From: SSF53 sp036170535
Lineage (GTDB): Bacteria; Spirochaetota; Leptospiria; Leptospirales; Leptonemataceae
Direction of reading: 5' to 3'
Length of the DNA: 32,302 bases
Assembly (NCBI GenBank): GCA_036170535.1
Contig: JAVHPJ010000184.1
Location: 1 to 32,302 of the forward strand
Shown here piece by piece: positions 1 to 7,711 of this stretch. Under the pieces are notes generated by a model. It did not search any database, was not told where the DNA came from, and saw only the letters and a program-made list of their open reading frames with translations. The first letter of the stretch is position 1, and each line of letters starts with the position of its first letter. The translations under genes and the position numbers were made by a program.

Positions 1-99
1 CGTGGCGATCTGGTTGTGATCCCACTCAGTGACATCTACCGGCCATCCCTCCAGGTTGTCGATGCGGATTATACCGTAGTCGAAGACGACAAGAAGTAA
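1..99 (+). CDS. C-terminal end of an upstream gene, probably dnaK (partial)
   Basis: An open frame runs in from the left edge and ends at a TAA at 97-99, giving 32 residues. The last 14 (VVDADYTVVEDDKK) resemble the acidic tail that ends DnaK chaperones, and dnaJ follows 82 bases later, as in the usual hrcA-grpE-dnaK-dnaJ order. The preceding residues (RGDLVVIPLSDIYRPSLQ) do not look like a normal DnaK tail. A sequencing frameshift upstream, a divergent linker, or another protein such as GrpE is therefore possible. The start lies outside the window. Confidence 0.45.
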   Translation, partial: RGDLVVIPLSDIYRPSLQVVDADYTVVEDDKK

Positions 100-126
100 G
101 GCGGAGAAACACTCCGTAAATTGATG

Positions 127-161
127 CGCCGGCGGGCGGGAAGAATCCCGGCTCGCCGGCG
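127..161 (+). repeat. Strong hairpin between the putative dnaK end and dnaJ
   Basis: An 8-bp outer stem (127-134 with 154-161, CGCCGGCG on both arms) encloses a 5-bp inner stem (137-141 CGGGA with 146-150 TCCCG) around the loop AGAA. No T-run follows, so it is unlikely to be a full intrinsic terminator. A hairpin here could lower dnaJ expression relative to the upstream gene or stabilise a processed mRNA end; that role is inference. Confidence 0.55.
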
Positions 162-181
162 ATACATACGGGCGGACGAAT

Positions 182-1318
182 ATGGCCGACAGAGATTATT
201 ACGAAATACTCGGAGTGGCGAAGGCCGCTTCGAAGGAAGATATTAAGAAGGCCTATCGTCAACTGGCCATCAAGTATCATCCGGATAAGAACCGCGGCAA
301 TCAGGAAGCGGAAGAGAAATTCAAAGAGGCTACGGAAGCTTACGAAGTTCTTTCCGACGATGAAAAGCGGCGCATGTACGACCAATTCGGCAAAGCCGGT
401 CTGGGCGCCGGCGCTGGCGGACCGGGCGGCTACGGCTACAAGGCCTACACCGATTTCTCCGATATCTTTGGCGACATTGGCGATATCTTTTCCGAGTTCT
501 TCGGCGGTAACGGCGGTTACGCGGGCGGTCCGCGCCGCGGGGGCGTGCGCCGCGGTTCCGACCTGCGCTATAACCTTGAAATCTCCCTGGAAGACGCGGC
601 GCTTGGCAAAGAAGTAAAAATCGAAATTCCGCGCATGGATGTCTGCGACGACTGCGGCGGCGCGGGCGCGAAGAAGGGTTCCAGTCCGCAAACCTGCAAC
701 CAGTGCGGCGGCGCCGGACAGGTGCGTCGCACGCAGGGGTTCTTTTCCATTACCACGAGTTGTCCGCGCTGTCAGGGTCGCGGCCAGATCATCGCCGATC
801 CCTGTACGACCTGCCAGGGGCAGGGCGTGGTGGAAAAACGCCGGACGCTGCATTTGAAAATTCCGCCGGGCGTCGAAAGCGGCAGCCGTTTAAAGGTGAG
901 CGGCGAAGGCGAGGCCGGGACCCAGGGCGGACCGCGCGGCGATCTTTACGTGGTGACGCATATCAAGGCGCACGCGATGTTCGAACGCTCGGGCAATGAT
1001 CTGGTAGTCCAGGCGAACATACCGGTCACCGCCGGCATTCTGGGCGGCGATATTGAAGTTCCGACGATCGACGGCAAAAAGGTGCGCATGAAAATTCCGC
1101 CGGGCGTCGAAAGCGGACAGATTTTTCGCCTCAAAGGCAAGGGCATGCCGTATATGGGCGGCTATGGCAAGGGCGATCAACACGTTGTGATCAACCTGAA
1201 AACTCCAAAGAATCTGAGCAAACGTGCGCGCGAGCTGGTCGCTGAACTGCAAAAAGAACTGAAGGAAGATCCGGAAACGGACTCCATGTACACGCGCGTT
1301 ACTGCGGGCTTTCACTGA
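182..1318 (+). CDS. dnaJ: Chaperone protein DnaJ
   Basis: Full-length type I (class A) Hsp40 of 378 residues, the usual family length. It binds unfolded protein in the cytoplasm and stimulates the ATPase of DnaK. The J domain covers about residues 4-70 with the essential HPD at 33-35. A Gly/Phe-rich linker follows at about 75-120. The zinc domain has all four CxxCxGxG-type repeats (Cys 155/158, 172/175, 194/197, 208/211), so both zinc sites are intact. Two C-terminal substrate-binding beta domains follow, each carrying the repeated sequence KIPPGVESG. The start at 182 gives the canonical N-terminus MADRDYYEILGV; the ribosome site (GGGCGGA) is weak, which together with the hairpin just upstream suggests modest translation. 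It is probably co-transcribed with the preceding gene. Confidence 0.98.
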   Translation: MADRDYYEILGVAKAASKEDIKKAYRQLAIKYHPDKNRGNQEAEEKFKEATEAYEVLSDDEKRRMYDQFGKAGLGAGAGGPGGYGYKAYTDFSDIFGDIGDIFSEFFGGNGGYAGGPRRGGVRRGSDLRYNLEISLEDAALGKEVKIEIPRMDVCDDCGGAGAKKGSSPQTCNQCGGAGQVRRTQGFFSITTSCPRCQGRGQIIADPCTTCQGQGVVEKRRTLHLKIPPGVESGSRLKVSGEGEAGTQGGPRGDLYVVTHIKAHAMFERSGNDLVVQANIPVTAGILGGDIEVPTIDGKKVRMKIPPGVESGQIFRLKGKGMPYMGGYGKGDQHVVINLKTPKNLSKRARELVAELQKELKEDPETDSMYTRVTAGFH

Positions 1319-1323
1319 GTCGA

Positions 1324-1340
1324 CCGGCGGCTCCCGCCGG
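1324..1340 (+). terminator. Hairpin just after dnaJ, possible weak terminator
   Basis: A perfect 7-bp GC stem (1324-1330 CCGGCGG with 1334-1340 CCGCCGG, loop CTC) begins five bases after the dnaJ stop. The only T-run (TTTT) lies more than 20 bases beyond it, so it is not a classical intrinsic terminator. It may mark the 3' end of the dnaJ message. Confidence 0.35.
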
Positions 1341-1443
1341 CGACCGGTGAAATTCCGGCAGGCGTGTTTTCAGGATCGCCCTGGAAATCAGTCTTTACAG
1401 TCCGGACGCCCGTCCGACTCCTGTACCGGTCGTCAGGCGAAAT

Positions 1444-2424
1444 ATGAATCCACGCGTTAGAGTCGGGCTGGTGGGCGTAGGCCACATGGGACAATACCAT
1501 GTGAACATCGCCTCCGGCATTGCGGATTACGAAGTTAAGGGTCTCTACGACGCAAGTCTCGAACGGCGTCTGGAAATTGCGGAGCGGTTTGGCGTCCCGC
1601 CGGCGAACTCCCTGGAAGAGCTGCTGGACGAGGTCGACGCCCTCGTAATCGCCGTGCCCACGGTCTACCACTACGAAGCGGCCATCCAGGCCCTGCGCCT
1701 GGGCAAACATGTGCTCGTCGAAAAGCCCATGTGCACCACCGTCGATCAGGCCCGTGAACTGGTCGAGACTGCGGAGGCGAATAATCTCGTTTTCCAGGTG
1801 GGACACGTAGAGCGCTTCAACGGCGCGGTGCTTGAACTGAATAAGATCGTCGATCGGCCGCTCCTGATCGAATCGCGCCGGCTCGCGCCCTTTAATCCGC
1901 GCATTCAGGACGTGGGCGTGGTTCTGGATCTCATGATCCACGACATTGACATCGTACTGAATCTGGTAAATGACAACGTTAAGTCCGTGCATGCGCGCGG
2001 CGCCTCGGCGCTCACCGCGCACGAAGACATTGCCGTCGCGGTAATCCAGTTTGAAAACGGCTGCGTGGCGAATCTTACCGCCAGCCGCGTCACCCAGGCC
2101 AAGATCCGCCGACTCAACATCACCCAGGAAAACGCGTACATCGTCCTGGATTTCGCCACCCAGGATATAGACATCCACCGGCGCGCCTCAAGCGCTTACC
2201 TGATGACTCGCGAAGAGCTGAAGTACAAACAGGAATCCTTCGTCGAAAAGATCGCTGTCCATCGCGACAATCCGCTGCGCCAGGAACATCTGCATTTTAT
2301 AAGTTGCATTCGCGGCGTGCAGGAACCGCAGGTCACGCCGCAAGAAGAACTGCGCACGCTGCAGATCGCCAGCGACATCCTCGCCCAGATCAAGGGCGCT
2401 ATCGGAGCCCCCGCCGCCCGATGA
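1444..2424 (+). CDS. Gfo/Idh/MocA-family NAD(P)-dependent sugar oxidoreductase
   Basis: A 326-residue oxidoreductase. The N-terminal Rossmann fold has GVGHMG at 11-16, and the family motif EKP is at 93-95. The segment GHVERFN (120-126) and the HDID segment near 166-169 resemble the UDP-GlcNAc 3-dehydrogenase type (GnnA/WbpB-like). Those enzymes oxidise C3 of a UDP sugar before transamination, for example to build 2,3-diamino lipid A sugars in Leptospira and Acidithiobacillus. That substrate is inferred; family membership is seen directly. No aminotransferase or lpxA neighbour is in the window. The stop overlaps the miaB start (ATGA at 2421-2424), so the two are translationally coupled. An AGGCGA ribosome site precedes the start. 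An alternative is a generic sugar dehydrogenase of unknown substrate. Confidence 0.9.
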   Translation: MNPRVRVGLVGVGHMGQYHVNIASGIADYEVKGLYDASLERRLEIAERFGVPPANSLEELLDEVDALVIAVPTVYHYEAAIQALRLGKHVLVEKPMCTTVDQARELVETAEANNLVFQVGHVERFNGAVLELNKIVDRPLLIESRRLAPFNPRIQDVGVVLDLMIHDIDIVLNLVNDNVKSVHARGASALTAHEDIAVAVIQFENGCVANLTASRVTQAKIRRLNITQENAYIVLDFATQDIDIHRRASSAYLMTREELKYKQESFVEKIAVHRDNPLRQEHLHFISCIRGVQEPQVTPQEELRTLQIASDILAQIKGAIGAPAAR

Positions 2425-3866
2425 AATCTGCGACTCCGGAGCGGCAATCCGTCGAGGCATCCGAGGCGGCGACCAGCCGGCTCACGCAACTTTACGTGGA
2501 AACGTACGGTTGCCAGATGAACGAATACGATTCGGGATTGGTGCGCAGCATTCTCGGTGCGGACGGCTATCGCATCGTCCAGTCCCCGGAAGAAGCGGGC
2601 GTTATCCTTTTAAATACCTGTGCGATTCGCGAGAAGGCGCACGAAAAGGTCTACAATCGCCTCGAAGCGCTGGGCTATCTCAAACGCCGCGATTCGCGGA
2701 CGGTCATCGGCGTATTAGGCTGCATGGCGCAGAATCTGGGCGACGATTTGTTCGCCCAGGGTTTGCCGGTCGATTTTATCGCCGGTCCGGACAACTATCG
2801 CGCGCTGCCGGAGATGATTCGCCGCATACGCTCCGGAGCGGAAGGGCACGTAAACATCACCCAACTTTCCCGCCGGGAAACCTACGATGAGATTGAGCCG
2901 CAGGTCGTGTCGGGCTGCCTCGCCTTTGTGACGATTATGCGCGGCTGCGACAACTTCTGTTCTTTTTGCGTAGTGCCCTACACGCGCGGTCGCGAACGCA
3001 GCCGCACGCCGGACGCGATCGTTCAGGAGATACAAAACCTTGTTCAGACGCGCGGCGTGCGCGAGGTGACGCTGCTCGGACAGAACGTGAACTCGTATCG
3101 TTACGAAGACGCCGATTTCACGCGCCTGGTGGAACGCATTCTTGGCGAAACGGATATTGCGCGCATTCGCTTCACTTCGCCGCACCCGCACGATTTTCCG
3201 CTGCAGCTCCTCGATCTGATGGCCCGCGAGCCGCGCTTCGCGTCGTACATACATCTGCCTGTGCAATCCGGTGCGACTTCGACGCTCGCACGCATGAAGC
3301 GCGATTATACGCGCGAAGAGTATCTGGCCCTGGTGGATCGCATTCGCGAACGTATACCGGATTGCGGACTCAGCACGGACGTAATCGTCGGCTTTTGCGG
3401 AGAGACGGATGCTGAATTTGACGAAACCCTGAGTCTGGTCGAAGGCGTCGGATTTGACATGGCGTTTATGTTTCGCTATTCCGAACGCGAATTGACGTAC
3501 GCCCGGAAACATCTGCGTGACGACGTGGCGGATGAAGTGAAGTTGGACCGTCTCAATCGATTGATTGAGCTGCAGAATGGGATTCAGCGGCGCAACAACG
3601 CCGACGAAATCGGACGGACATACGAAGCGCTGGTCGAAGGTCGCAGCCGGAAAGCCGCGACGGATTTATTAAGTCGCAATGCGGCCAACAAGACCATAGT
3701 CTTTCAGGCGCCCGACGCCGGCGCCAATCCGACTACTGCGAATGCGGCTGTGATCGACCGCGGCGAACTCACGAACGCGGCGGCCTGGAGCGGTCGTATC
3801 GCGCGCGTGCGCGTCACCGGCGCAAGCAGCGCTACGTTGCGCGGCGAGTTTCTCGCCTGGCTTTGA
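2421..3866 (+). CDS. miaB: tRNA-2-methylthio-N6-dimethylallyladenosine synthase MiaB
   Basis: A 481-residue radical SAM methylthiotransferase that converts i6A37 to ms2i6A37 in tRNAs reading UNN codons. The N-terminal UPF0004 domain has the three auxiliary-cluster cysteines C31 (TYGCQMN), C67 (NTCAIRE) and C101 (LGCMAQ). The radical SAM triad C176-x3-C180-x2-C183 lies in RGCDNFCSFC. The TRAM RNA-binding domain occupies roughly the last 65 residues. NTCAIRE and the downstream YTRGRERSR favour MiaB over RimO or MtaB. The open frame extends 39 codons upstream inside the preceding gene; the ATG at 2421 is preferred because it forms an ATGA overlap and gives the expected length. Confidence 0.96.
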   Translation: MKSATPERQSVEASEAATSRLTQLYVETYGCQMNEYDSGLVRSILGADGYRIVQSPEEAGVILLNTCAIREKAHEKVYNRLEALGYLKRRDSRTVIGVLGCMAQNLGDDLFAQGLPVDFIAGPDNYRALPEMIRRIRSGAEGHVNITQLSRRETYDEIEPQVVSGCLAFVTIMRGCDNFCSFCVVPYTRGRERSRTPDAIVQEIQNLVQTRGVREVTLLGQNVNSYRYEDADFTRLVERILGETDIARIRFTSPHPHDFPLQLLDLMAREPRFASYIHLPVQSGATSTLARMKRDYTREEYLALVDRIRERIPDCGLSTDVIVGFCGETDAEFDETLSLVEGVGFDMAFMFRYSERELTYARKHLRDDVADEVKLDRLNRLIELQNGIQRRNNADEIGRTYEALVEGRSRKAATDLLSRNAANKTIVFQAPDAGANPTTANAAVIDRGELTNAAAWSGRIARVRVTGASSATLRGEFLAWL

Positions 3867-3920
3867 AGCTCCCGTTTTCCGGACTTCATCGCTGTAAATT
3901 CAACCAGTGAGGCTATCGTT

Positions 3921-5132
3921 ATGCCCCTTCGCACTCGCTTGCCCGTCCGCATCCTTGCGCTCGTCCCCGGGCTCGCCGTAACGCTGACGACAGGCGCGTG
4001 CAGTCCGGGCGCCGCCCAGGCGGAGGCGGAGTATCCAGAAATATTCCGGGTGGAATGCGTGGGTCGTGCGGAAGGCTGCGCCTGTTACCCGGCGTCGGTC
4101 GGCGATGAAGGCGGCGGCGCGATTTACCACGCGGAGGCGGCCACGGCCGTCGGCCCCGACGATCCTGCGCTGGCACGCCGTCTCGTCCGCGTGCGCAACC
4201 GAACCTGTTGGTACCCGCGGGCGAAACTGCGCGCCATGTCCTATGCGCGCGTTCCCCGTTCGCCCTTTGCCGAACGCATGGACCACAGCCCGGTGGAACT
4301 CGCGCGCCTGGTTCCGGACGCGCCGACGGGCGCCGCGGCCCTTGCGTGGACCGACGCGCTGCCGCGGCGCGCCCTGGGTCGATTTTTTGCGACCTACTAT
4401 CACCTGGCCGACGAGCATCTGCACCCCGGCCCGGCGACCGATATCATTACGCCCGACGGGGGCAAGTTGGGCCGGGCCTCGCAGGAGTTCCTGCGTCAGG
4501 TCATGTGGCAGGGCTCGGGCATTGCGCGCGACGGCGCGCGACTCCATTACAGCGGCATTCCCATGCGCTTTCGCCGCTATTCCGGCGAGATCTGGGGCTG
4601 GGGCGCCGGGTCCGGCTACAGCGTCTATCCGTACCGCACGTTCGCATCCAATTTCCCGGCCCTGTGCCGGGCCGCCGGCTATCCGCCGGGCTGCGGAAAG
4701 AACCAGGTGATCGGCCTGCTCGTTTACATCCAGGAGGTTCGCGAGCGAAAAATTCGCATGCCAGGCGGCGAACAACACGACGGTTACTTCTGTGCGACGG
4801 ATACCGGCTCGCCGCTCTACATTCGCAGCGATCGGATTGATATATTCACAGGCCTGCACGGCGGCGGCAATCCGTACCTGCCTCCGTCGCGGCGGGGCAA
4901 TTACTTAATTGACGGCGGGATTCAAAATCTGATCCCATCCGACTGGCGTCTGTGGAGCGGGCCGGATGAGCGCGTATGGTGCGATCTCGCACGTACGCCG
5001 GCCAATCCGGCTGCGCCACAGCCCGGCGAATGCGCCCATGATTTCCGCACTGTCGCCAGGGACAAAGCGCTGCACCTGTTTGCGGTACTGGACCGCGCCG
5101 GCCGTCCGGTGAAATGCCGCCCGCGACCATGA
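3921..5132 (+). CDS. Lipoprotein with a 3D (Asp-Asp-Asp) domain
   Basis: A 403-residue predicted lipoprotein. The basic start and hydrophobic stretch (residues 9-22) end in the lipobox TTGAC with Cys27. Near residues 289-310 lies ATDTGSPLYIRSDRIDIFTG, matching the core of the 3D domain (DTG...RIDIF), a double-psi beta-barrel fold shared with MltA and RlpA-related peptidoglycan enzymes. At least seven further cysteines (C46, C53, C55, C96, C249, C258, C291 and others) suggest periplasmic disulfides. A role in peptidoglycan cleavage or binding is inferred from the domain only; the middle region is not recognised. The upstream GTGAGG site and spacing support the ATG at 3921. It follows miaB by 54 bases. 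Confidence 0.8.
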   Translation: MPLRTRLPVRILALVPGLAVTLTTGACSPGAAQAEAEYPEIFRVECVGRAEGCACYPASVGDEGGGAIYHAEAATAVGPDDPALARRLVRVRNRTCWYPRAKLRAMSYARVPRSPFAERMDHSPVELARLVPDAPTGAAALAWTDALPRRALGRFFATYYHLADEHLHPGPATDIITPDGGKLGRASQEFLRQVMWQGSGIARDGARLHYSGIPMRFRRYSGEIWGWGAGSGYSVYPYRTFASNFPALCRAAGYPPGCGKNQVIGLLVYIQEVRERKIRMPGGEQHDGYFCATDTGSPLYIRSDRIDIFTGLHGGGNPYLPPSRRGNYLIDGGIQNLIPSDWRLWSGPDERVWCDLARTPANPAAPQPGECAHDFRTVARDKALHLFAVLDRAGRPVKCRPRP

Positions 5133-5198
5133 TCAATCCAGAGACGCGGCGAACCGACACTGTAAGGAAGTCCCGCCCGTCCGCCGGACGCGTGAACC

Positions 5199-6995
5199 AT
5201 GCAACTTTCTCGAATCCTGTATCGGCGTTTAAACCTGCGTTCCGAGTTATTCATCTGGAGCATTCCCGTTCCATTTTATATGTACCTGGTTTTTGTCGGC
5301 TCGGAGACGGCGCAGACGCACGCCTGGTTCTTCTGGGCTACGGGGCTGGGCGCTTTGCCGCCAACGCTGCTTTTGGTCGCAGCGCTGCGCCGCTTATTGC
5401 TGGCGCCGTTCCTGCGCGTTCTGGACGCCGCAACTCCCGATCCGGCCGCACTGGCGGCGGCCCGTCGCCGCGCTCTGGCGTATCCGCTGGTTGAAGCCGG
5501 CGTCACAACGGCGCGCTGGATCCTGAGTTCGGCCGCCGTCGGCGCGCTGTTCCTCGTCTTTTTCCGACTGACTTTCGACGACATATTCGCCTCCGTAATT
5601 TGCCTCGCGGCGCTCACGCCCGCGAGCAGCGCGGCTTCCTTTTTTATTGCGGAAAACACGCTTGCCGCGGGACTGCGGGACCCGCGCTTCGTTCAGGCGC
5701 AAGTCGGCGAAGAACGGATTATTCGCGTTGGTCTTTTTCCGCGCTTTCTGGGCACCACGCTCGCGCTGGCCCTTTTGCCTTTTCTTTCGCTGGCCTACCT
5801 GTTGTATCTGGCCGGCGAAGGCCGCCTGGAACCGGGACGCATACTGCTCTACATTGCGATTTTTGGTCCGCTTTTTGGAATCATTGTACTGGTCACCTTG
5901 CATCAGGCGCTGCAATCGGTGATGCGCAGCCTGGAGTCGATTCGACTGCGCGTCACTGAGATGTCGGCGGGAGGGTTTCACGATTTCGCCGAGGAGACCG
6001 CCGCCGATGAAATCGGCCAGATGTCGCTGCAGGTGAATCAATTGATTCGCACAGTGCAGGGCGCCGCCGCGGCCATCGATGGCGAAGCGTCGTCGCTGAA
6101 CGGCGACGCGCGGCGTCTCGCAGCAAGCGGAGACATCTTGAGCCGTAACGCCCAGGAGCAGGCCAGTTCCGTGGAAGAAATATCCGCCGCGGTGGAACAA
6201 ATGGCCGCGTCCAGCGATAGCATTACGCGCAACGCAGACGTGCAGGCGCGCGAATCGCGCATTGCGGACGAACAAATGGCGGAACTGGATCGCCGCCTTG
6301 AGTCCGCGCGTCAGAGCGCGACCGACGCATCGCGCAGCGCGGAAGCCGCCCACAATCGGGCCGCGTCCGGAGAAGAAATACTCAAAAAATCAACCCAGGC
6401 GATGCAGGCGATCAGCGAAAACACCGATCGCATTCAGGAAGCGATGGTGTTGATCAACGAGGTGGCCGATCGAGTGAATCTGCTGGCGTTAAACGCCAGC
6501 ATTGAGGCGGCGCGCGCCGGTCAGTACGGCCGCGGTTTCGCAGTGGTCGCGACCGAGGTTTCGCGGCTTGCGGATCGCACGCAGGAGCAAGGGAACGCGA
6601 TTCTCGAACTGGTCCAGCACGCCGTCGAACGAGTGCGCGAGGGAATGCAGGCGATCCGCGAAACCTCGGAAATGTTTCGTGAAATGATTGCGTCCGCCGG
6701 AGAAAATCGCCGGAGGATGGACGGCATCGTCGGCGAAATAACGCATCAGGCGACCGTGAGTCGCAGCGTGCGCGAGCAGTTCGCGCTCGTTCAGAAGATG
6801 GCCCAGGACATTTCGCTTTCTCTCTCCGAACAAAGCCGCACCACGCGCGAACTGACCGAGGGACTCACGCGAATTTCCGACGCCACCAACGCCATCACGG
6901 ATTCAACCGAAGAAACCGCGCGACTCAGTCGCGAACTTGAGGCGCGTTCGTCGCGGCTACAGAGCGAGATATCGTTCTTTAAGATCAGCGCCTGA
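5199..6995 (+). CDS. Methyl-accepting chemotaxis protein with a six-helix membrane sensor
   Basis: A 598-residue chemoreceptor. Six hydrophobic segments are visible at about 18-34, 43-66, 106-123, 128-150, 183-205 and 213-236, with only short loops, so there is no large periplasmic ligand domain. A HAMP-like linker (about 237-288, containing DEIG) leads into a long coiled signalling domain. The kinase-binding hairpin tip is highly conserved at 420-460 (NLLALNASIEAARAG, then GRGFAVVATEVSRLADRT). It should couple to CheW/CheA at the inner membrane; fliM elsewhere in the window fits a motile cell. The sensed stimulus is unknown and may be membrane-borne. No clear ribosome site precedes 5199, but this start keeps the basic N-terminus before helix 1. 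Confidence 0.93.
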   Translation: MQLSRILYRRLNLRSELFIWSIPVPFYMYLVFVGSETAQTHAWFFWATGLGALPPTLLLVAALRRLLLAPFLRVLDAATPDPAALAAARRRALAYPLVEAGVTTARWILSSAAVGALFLVFFRLTFDDIFASVICLAALTPASSAASFFIAENTLAAGLRDPRFVQAQVGEERIIRVGLFPRFLGTTLALALLPFLSLAYLLYLAGEGRLEPGRILLYIAIFGPLFGIIVLVTLHQALQSVMRSLESIRLRVTEMSAGGFHDFAEETAADEIGQMSLQVNQLIRTVQGAAAAIDGEASSLNGDARRLAASGDILSRNAQEQASSVEEISAAVEQMAASSDSITRNADVQARESRIADEQMAELDRRLESARQSATDASRSAEAAHNRAASGEEILKKSTQAMQAISENTDRIQEAMVLINEVADRVNLLALNASIEAARAGQYGRGFAVVATEVSRLADRTQEQGNAILELVQHAVERVREGMQAIRETSEMFREMIASAGENRRRMDGIVGEITHQATVSRSVREQFALVQKMAQDISLSLSEQSRTTRELTEGLTRISDATNAITDSTEETARLSRELEARSSRLQSEISFFKISA

Positions 6996-6999
6996 GGTC

Positions 7000-7031
7000 G
7001 GCGCGCAAGCGGCGGAGAATCCGCACGCGCC
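7000..7031. terminator. Hairpin between convergent genes
   Basis: Between the convergent receptor and TetR stop codons, GGCGCG (7000-7005) pairs with CGCGCC (7026-7031), and inside it GCGGA (7012-7016) pairs with TCCGC (7020-7024) around GAA. Neither strand has a T-run after it, so termination is only a possibility. Confidence 0.3.
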
Positions 7032-7036
7032 TCCGG

Positions 7037-7684
7037 CTATCCGTCGTCTCCGCGACGCAGCAGAATTTGAAACAGCGCAATGCCTTCCGCAACCGGATCG
7101 ATCTCGTTGCGCCGCCGCAACAAATCGTTCATCTCGAGAACGATCAAACCGTACATCCAGGACCACATGGTTCTGGCAATCGCCGGATAACTGCGGCGCG
7201 AGTAGGGTATGGCGCCCGTCACTATTCCGCGGCGAATCGTCTCCAGAAAAACGCGATAACTGGTAGGCAGGGACGGAAAGGCCTGGCGATACAGGCGGCC
7301 GCCGCCGGTATTAAACATCAGTTTGTGCAGCTGGCGATTGTCCGAGGCGAAATCCCAGTACGCGTGCGCAATGGCGCTCAGCTGATCGTAGACCTCGTCG
7401 GAACGCGCCTGGGCGGCGCGCAGGTCCGCCGTGAGCTGGCGCTCGCCGGAGTAAATCAGTTCGCGAATGATCTCTTCCTGACTTTCGAAATGCGCGTAGG
7501 GACTGGCGACGCTGCAACCCAGGCGCTCGGCAATGCGCCGCATACTCAACGCCTCGACGCCCAGTTCGCGAATTACCGCGTGGGCTGCATCGAGTATCTC
7601 CTGACGACTCAGGGAACCCCGTAACCTGCGCGGCGGTTTGGCGCCTCGACGCTTCACAACCGTCAGGTTACGGGGGGATTTCAT
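7037..7684 (-). CDS. TetR/AcrR-family transcriptional regulator
   Basis: A 215-residue TetR repressor. After a basic 25-residue tail, the DNA-binding domain covers about residues 27-72. Its helix-turn-helix is at about 46-66 (LSMRRIAERLGCSVASPYAHF, with the family's typical YxHF ending). The C-terminal ligand domain contains TMWSWMYGLIVLEM, resembling the WHG-type C-terminal domain. It lies downstream of and on the same strand as the desaturase gene, about 28 bases away in the assembled sequence, so the two probably form one transcript. Two 21-bp imperfect palindromes upstream of the desaturase are the likely operators, which would make it autoregulated. The ligand might be a fatty acid or acyl-CoA, as for other desaturase-linked TetR proteins; this is inferred. 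No strong ribosome site is visible. Confidence 0.92.
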   Translation of the reverse strand: MKSPRNLTVVKRRGAKPPRRLRGSLSRQEILDAAHAVIRELGVEALSMRRIAERLGCSVASPYAHFESQEEIIRELIYSGERQLTADLRAAQARSDEVYDQLSAIAHAYWDFASDNRQLHKLMFNTGGGRLYRQAFPSLPTSYRVFLETIRRGIVTGAIPYSRRSYPAIARTMWSWMYGLIVLEMNDLLRRRNEIDPVAEGIALFQILLRRGDDG

Positions 7685-7711
7685 CGATTCAAGAGGAAAA
7701 GTTCGGCCGTT

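Noticed and set aside
26..853. Long minus-strand open frame antisense to dnaJ (275 codons)
   Set aside because: It is fully overlapped by a certain dnaJ, has Arg/Ala-rich low-information sequence, and arises from the high GC content.
1312..2178. Minus-strand open frame of 288 codons antisense to the oxidoreductase
   Set aside because: It is a shadow of a well-supported gene with no recognisable motif or ribosome site.
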